Under the pieces are notes generated by a model. It did no database searches and was not told the origin of the DNA. It saw only the letters and a program-made list of their open reading frames with translations. Positions 5,832 through 8,053 of a stretch of DNA of 8,053 nucleotides are shown piece by piece. Positions within the stretch are counted from its first letter, which is position 1, and every line of letters begins with the position of its first letter. The stretch comes from an uncultured Balneolaceae bacterium (GTDB lineage: Bacteria; Bacteroidota; Rhodothermia; Balneolales; Balneolaceae): NCBI GenBank assembly GCA_938003885.1, contig CALKWT010000005.1, forward strand, positions 1 through 8,053, read 5' to 3'. Both the position numbers and the translations under genes were made by a program.

Positions 5832-6763
5832 TCTTTCATCCAGACAGGCGTGGTCTCGGAATCGTGATCACGCCCAAGGATGTCCCTGTATAATTCCGGT
5901 CTTCGGGCATTCGTGTATCGCCACCCGCCTGAGAGTTTGATTTTCTCTTTTGTGATTTTTGAGATCGTGAATCCGTCGTCAAAAGATCGTACTTCTGAAA
6001 GGATCTCTCCATAGGGATCCAGTATCATGGCGTTTCCGTTTTTAAGGTGTTCGCCGTCATAACCGATCGGGTTCGTAAATGCGTAATAGACGCCATTATC
6101 ATACGCCCTGGCAGGAAGCCATCGCAACAGCCATCCCCGCCCTTTCGGGCCGTCAAATTCCATACGCAAAGAGACCGGATCATTCACCCGGTTCTGCCAA
6201 TACTTGTCATCCACGTAATCCCGATGAGGCATCGCTGAGGGCGTGCAACCGGTTACATGAGGGGCAAAAATCAGCTCTGCACCTAAAAGGGATGTGGCAC
6301 GAACATTTTCTATAACATTGTTATCATAACATATCAAAATTCCGCACTTCCACCCATTTAGATCAAACACGCAGTATTCATTCCCGGGAGACATATATTT
6401 ACTGATAAACGGATGCAATTTCCGATATTTTGCAAGGAGCTCATCCCCCGACACACAGAGATAAGTGTTGTAGATCTTATCATCACTTTTCTCGATCAAT
6501 CCGGCCAGAACAGCAACATCAAACTCTTTTGAGATATTCATGAGTTCCCGTGTGCTTGGCCCGCCAGGCACCTGCTCGGCAATAGCCGCAATCTCACGAT
6601 GACTCAGATTTTTAGCAAAAGTATAGGCTGTAACCGACATTTCATGAAAGCTGATTACATCAGCCCCCCTGGCTGCCGCCTGTTTTGTAAGTTCACGGAT
6701 AACCGAAAGATTGTACGCCTTGTCACCATCTTTTGGCTGAAATTGAGCAACGGCTATATTCAT
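5813..6763 (-). CDS. Nitrilase-superfamily carbon-nitrogen hydrolase, substrate unknown
   Basis: A 316-residue member of the C-N hydrolase (nitrilase/amidase) superfamily, cytosolic, with no signal peptide. The catalytic triad is visible: E41 in ISFHEMSVTAY, K115 in KYRKLHPF, and C145 in GILICYDNNVIEN. The segment GWLLRWLPARAYDNGVYYAFTNPIG, then KNGNAMILDPYGEIL and ARRPELY near the end, suggest a widespread nitrilase-like subfamily without a firmly known substrate. N-carbamoyl amino-acid or amide hydrolysis is possible, but I cannot assign one. The start ATG (6763-6761) is preceded on its strand by AGGA about a dozen bases upstream, a moderate ribosome binding site. It is convergent with hom (13 bp between stops), so it is not part of the met operon. 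Confidence 0.88.
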   Translation of the reverse strand: MNIAVAQFQPKDGDKAYNLSVIRELTKQAAARGADVISFHEMSVTAYTFAKNLSHREIAAIAEQVPGGPSTRELMNISKEFDVAVLAGLIEKSDDKIYNTYLCVSGDELLAKYRKLHPFISKYMSPGNEYCVFDLNGWKCGILICYDNNVIENVRATSLLGAELIFAPHVTGCTPSAMPHRDYVDDKYWQNRVNDPVSLRMEFDGPKGRGWLLRWLPARAYDNGVYYAFTNPIGYDGEHLKNGNAMILDPYGEILSEVRSFDDGFTISKITKEKIKLSGGWRYTNARRPELYRDILGRDHDSETTPVWMKEKPTEK

Positions 6764-6861
6764 TTTTTCATTTCCTGTTCACTCCTGGAATAGTACAAAC
6801 CAGGTGAAATTTTGTATTTGATTACCCCATCCTGTGAAAGATCGGGTGGGTTAACTCTGTC

Positions 6862-7255
6862 TTACTCACGCTCCCCCTCATGAATTCTAACTTCCTGCCC
6901 TGTAAGATCAAGAACTTCAATCTCTTGGGGAGAGAATATTTTTAGAGCTGCAATGGTACTAACTACTGATTGTTGATTCTCCATATCTGAGTTCATTCCG
7001 GCTGCTGACAAAACTCTTTCGTCAGCAAGAGTGGATAGGGTTGCTAACCAACGATCATTCCGACACTCTAATCTAACAGCAGATAAATATAAACGTTGTA
7101 ATCCTCTAATTCATTTGTAGTTTTTACAGATGCCCGTGTGAAGGCCCGGCAAGGTAAAGAGCAGGGACTCCAAAATTGCTGACATCGACAACGTCCTGCG
7201 GAAACTCGCTGAGAATTCTCCTCCACTCTCTCCCACCTCCCTCCCGTTTTCTACC
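6862..7255 (-). pseudogene. Possible decayed gene remnant, frameshifted, function unknown
   Basis: On the minus strand, 7110-6865 is open for 82 codons and ends at TAA 6864-6862. The predicted product looks protein-like (AVRLECRNDRWLATLSTLAD, later FSPQEIEVLDLTGQEV), but its first ATG is past the middle, so the 5' part has no start. Upstream, another frame is open over 7255-7127 (WRRILSEFPQDVVDVSNFGV..., stop at 7126-7124). A third bridges the join with TTNELEDYN before its stop at 7070-7068. Read together, these suggest one coding sequence broken by at least two frameshifts. Codon use is AT-rich (many TTA, AGA, ATT) and unlike the neighbouring genes, which hints at acquired DNA. The family is not recognised. 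Chance open frames cannot be excluded. Confidence 0.3.
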
Positions 7256-7347
7256 TCAAAATCCAAAAAACAAGTGCTACACCAGCAGAATCGGTGTTTA
7301 CCCGCTCACCCCCGGAAGATTAATTTCTAAATTCATTTACATTTCTC
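7256..7347. other. Intergenic sequence with no supported feature
   Basis: Between the possible gene remnant and the mraZ promoter I see only a weak 5-bp inverted repeat (ACACC/GGTGT around 7280-7298) and AT-rich sequence approaching the promoter. Similarly, 6764-6861, upstream of the nitrilase gene, shows no clear promoter or terminator. Confidence 0.5.
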
Positions 7348-7377
7348 TTGACTTATTGGCTCTCTTTAAACTACATT
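7348..7377 (+). promoter_or_regulatory. Candidate promoter of mraZ and the dcw cluster
   Basis: TTGACT (7348-7353) is followed after 18 bp by TACATT (7372-7377). The sequence TACATTGTG also resembles the TAnnTTTG element of Bacteroidota promoters, with the TTG 21 bp upstream. Transcription would start near 7384, inside the MraZ-type repeats, about 85 bp before the mraZ start. Confidence 0.55.
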
Positions 7378-7403
7378 GTGGGGAGAAGTGGGAGATAGTG
7401 GGG
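7378..7403 (+). promoter_or_regulatory. MraZ operator: three GTGGG repeats with 10-bp period
   Basis: GTGGGG (7378-7383), GTGGGA (7388-7393) and GTGGGG (7398-7403) recur exactly every 10 bp. MraZ is known to bind tandem TGGG-type repeats, one helical turn apart, in front of its own gene and to control the dcw cluster. The first repeat abuts the -10 element and the set covers the expected start site, which fits autorepression. Confidence 0.82.
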
Positions 7404-7468
7404 AACTTAGAATCAGGGTCCCGGTAACTATCGGTTAATTTTAGCAATCTTAACTGAAGAGAACCAGC

Positions 7469-7945
7469 GTGCCAAGCTTCAAAGGGCAATATGAACACAG
7501 TGTAGATAATAAAGGCCGTGTTGCTTTCCCTGCCAAGTTACGCAAACTTCTCAACCCGGAAGCCCGGGATCAGTTTACTGTGATCAGAGGATTGGAAACC
7601 TGTCTTTACCTCTACCCGCAGGATGAGTGGGAACGGGTTGAAGACAAGCTTAAACAAATCAACAGTTTTACAAGAAACGGTAGAACTGTGATTAGAAATC
7701 TTCTCCGGCATGCCGAAGATCTTTCTCTGGATAAACAGAACAGGCTCTCCCTGCCGTCCAGCCTGATGAGCTATTCCAATATCTCCTCATCTGCAATATT
7801 CATCGGAATGGGTGACTACATAGAGGTCTGGAATCCGGAGGATCTCGATAAACTTGATGAAGAGATCTCTCAGGAAAGTTACCAGGAGCTTTTTGAACTG
7901 GTTCTGGGAAATGGTACTGACAGTGGAAATAATGAAAATGGATAA
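7469..7945 (+). CDS. mraZ: Transcriptional regulator MraZ
   Basis: MraZ is the AbrB/SpoVT-like DNA-binding protein at the head of the division and cell-wall cluster; it forms ring-shaped oligomers and represses its own promoter. It has 158 residues (E. coli 152), with two tandem MraZ domains. The first carries FKGQYEHSVDNKGRVAFPAKLR, with the DxKGR loop at 13-17; the second carries LDKQNRLSLP, with DKQNR at 88-92. The start is GTG 7469, preceded by a weak GAAGAG. It places the conserved SFKG motif right after the initiator as in relatives. The triple GTGGG operator lies 65 bp upstream, and rsmH overlaps the 3' end, so the two are translationally coupled. The C-terminal tail GNGTDSGNNENG is low-complexity. 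Confidence 0.95.
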   Translation: MPSFKGQYEHSVDNKGRVAFPAKLRKLLNPEARDQFTVIRGLETCLYLYPQDEWERVEDKLKQINSFTRNGRTVIRNLLRHAEDLSLDKQNRLSLPSSLMSYSNISSSAIFIGMGDYIEVWNPEDLDKLDEEISQESYQELFELVLGNGTDSGNNENG

Positions 7946-8053
7946 CTTCATCCCACATATCCCCGTGTTGCTGGAACCTTCCGTCGAGTTTTTGATCACG
8001 GATCGGGAGGGAGTATATATTGATGCAACGCTCGGCGGAGGTGGCCACAGCAA
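7938..8053 (+). CDS. rsmH: 16S rRNA (cytosine1402-N4)-methyltransferase, 3' end outside the window
   Basis: RsmH (MraW) methylates C1402 of 16S rRNA using SAM. Only about 38-40 codons are present: MDNFIPHIPVLLEPSVEFL..., then GVYIDATLGGGGHS, the SAM-binding motif I typical of RsmH. The HIPVLL N-terminal signature is clear. ATG 7938 overlaps mraZ by 8 bp, and a same-frame ATG at 7932 would extend it by two residues. Gene order mraZ-rsmH is the standard beginning of the dcw cluster. Confidence 0.93.
   Translation, partial: MDNFIPHIPVLLEPSVEFLITDREGVYIDATLGGGGHS

Noticed and set aside
6815..6855. Hairpin ACCC-C-ATC/GAT-C-GGGT near 6820-6850 as a terminator of the minus-strand remnant.
   Set aside because: It contains a C-C mismatch and has no T tract on the minus strand.
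7763..7770. CTGATGAG, the core of a hammerhead ribozyme.
   Set aside because: It lies inside mraZ in a conserved coding segment and no GAAA with flanking stems follows.
1..8053. CRISPR arrays, insertion sequences with terminal repeats, rRNA and tRNA genes.
   Set aside because: No spaced direct repeats apart from the short GTGGG set, no transposase with flanking inverted repeats, and no rRNA or tRNA signature were seen on either strand.

Overview
The window (about 8 kb, moderate GC) looks like chromosomal DNA of a bacterium in the Bacteroidota/Balneolota/Rhodothermota group. This is inferred from four things: weak or absent Shine-Dalgarno sequences with A-rich regions before starts, a ThrA-type homoserine dehydrogenase, a direct-sulfhydrylation methionine route, and promoter-like sequences of the TTG...TA type. 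Protein similarities were judged by eye and no search was run.

Layout. 1-1525 (+): the 3' part of pdxJ (vitamin B6 synthesis) followed by era (ribosome-assembly GTPase). 1526-2111: a long regulatory leader. 2112-5799 (+): metY, metX and hom, i.e. homoserine dehydrogenase, homoserine O-acyltransferase and O-acetylhomoserine sulfhydrylase, which together take aspartate semialdehyde to homocysteine. 5813-6763 (-): a nitrilase-superfamily amidohydrolase of unknown substrate, convergent with hom. 6764-7468: a gene-poor stretch with a decayed-looking minus-strand reading frame, then the promoter and three-repeat operator of the cell-division (dcw) cluster. 7469-8053 (+): mraZ and the first 39 codons or so of rsmH.

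The outstanding region is the metY leader. It holds a near-consensus SAM-I (S-box) riboswitch with its own terminator (1798-2000). Upstream of it is what reads as a complete tRNA-charging attenuator: a 22-codon leader peptide whose residues 13-20 are CCMMCICC, a 12-bp hairpin (1:2) built over the Cys-Cys-Met codons, a competing 7-bp antiterminator (2:3), and an intrinsic terminator (3:4) with a run of seven T. If one transcript crosses both, metY is gated in series by two sulfur signals: charged Cys/Met tRNA first, then SAM. I know of no described tandem of this kind, but I could not search.

A second, less clear structured region lies between metY and metX. It has three stem-loops, a 17-codon upstream ORF, and a terminator that faces the minus strand.
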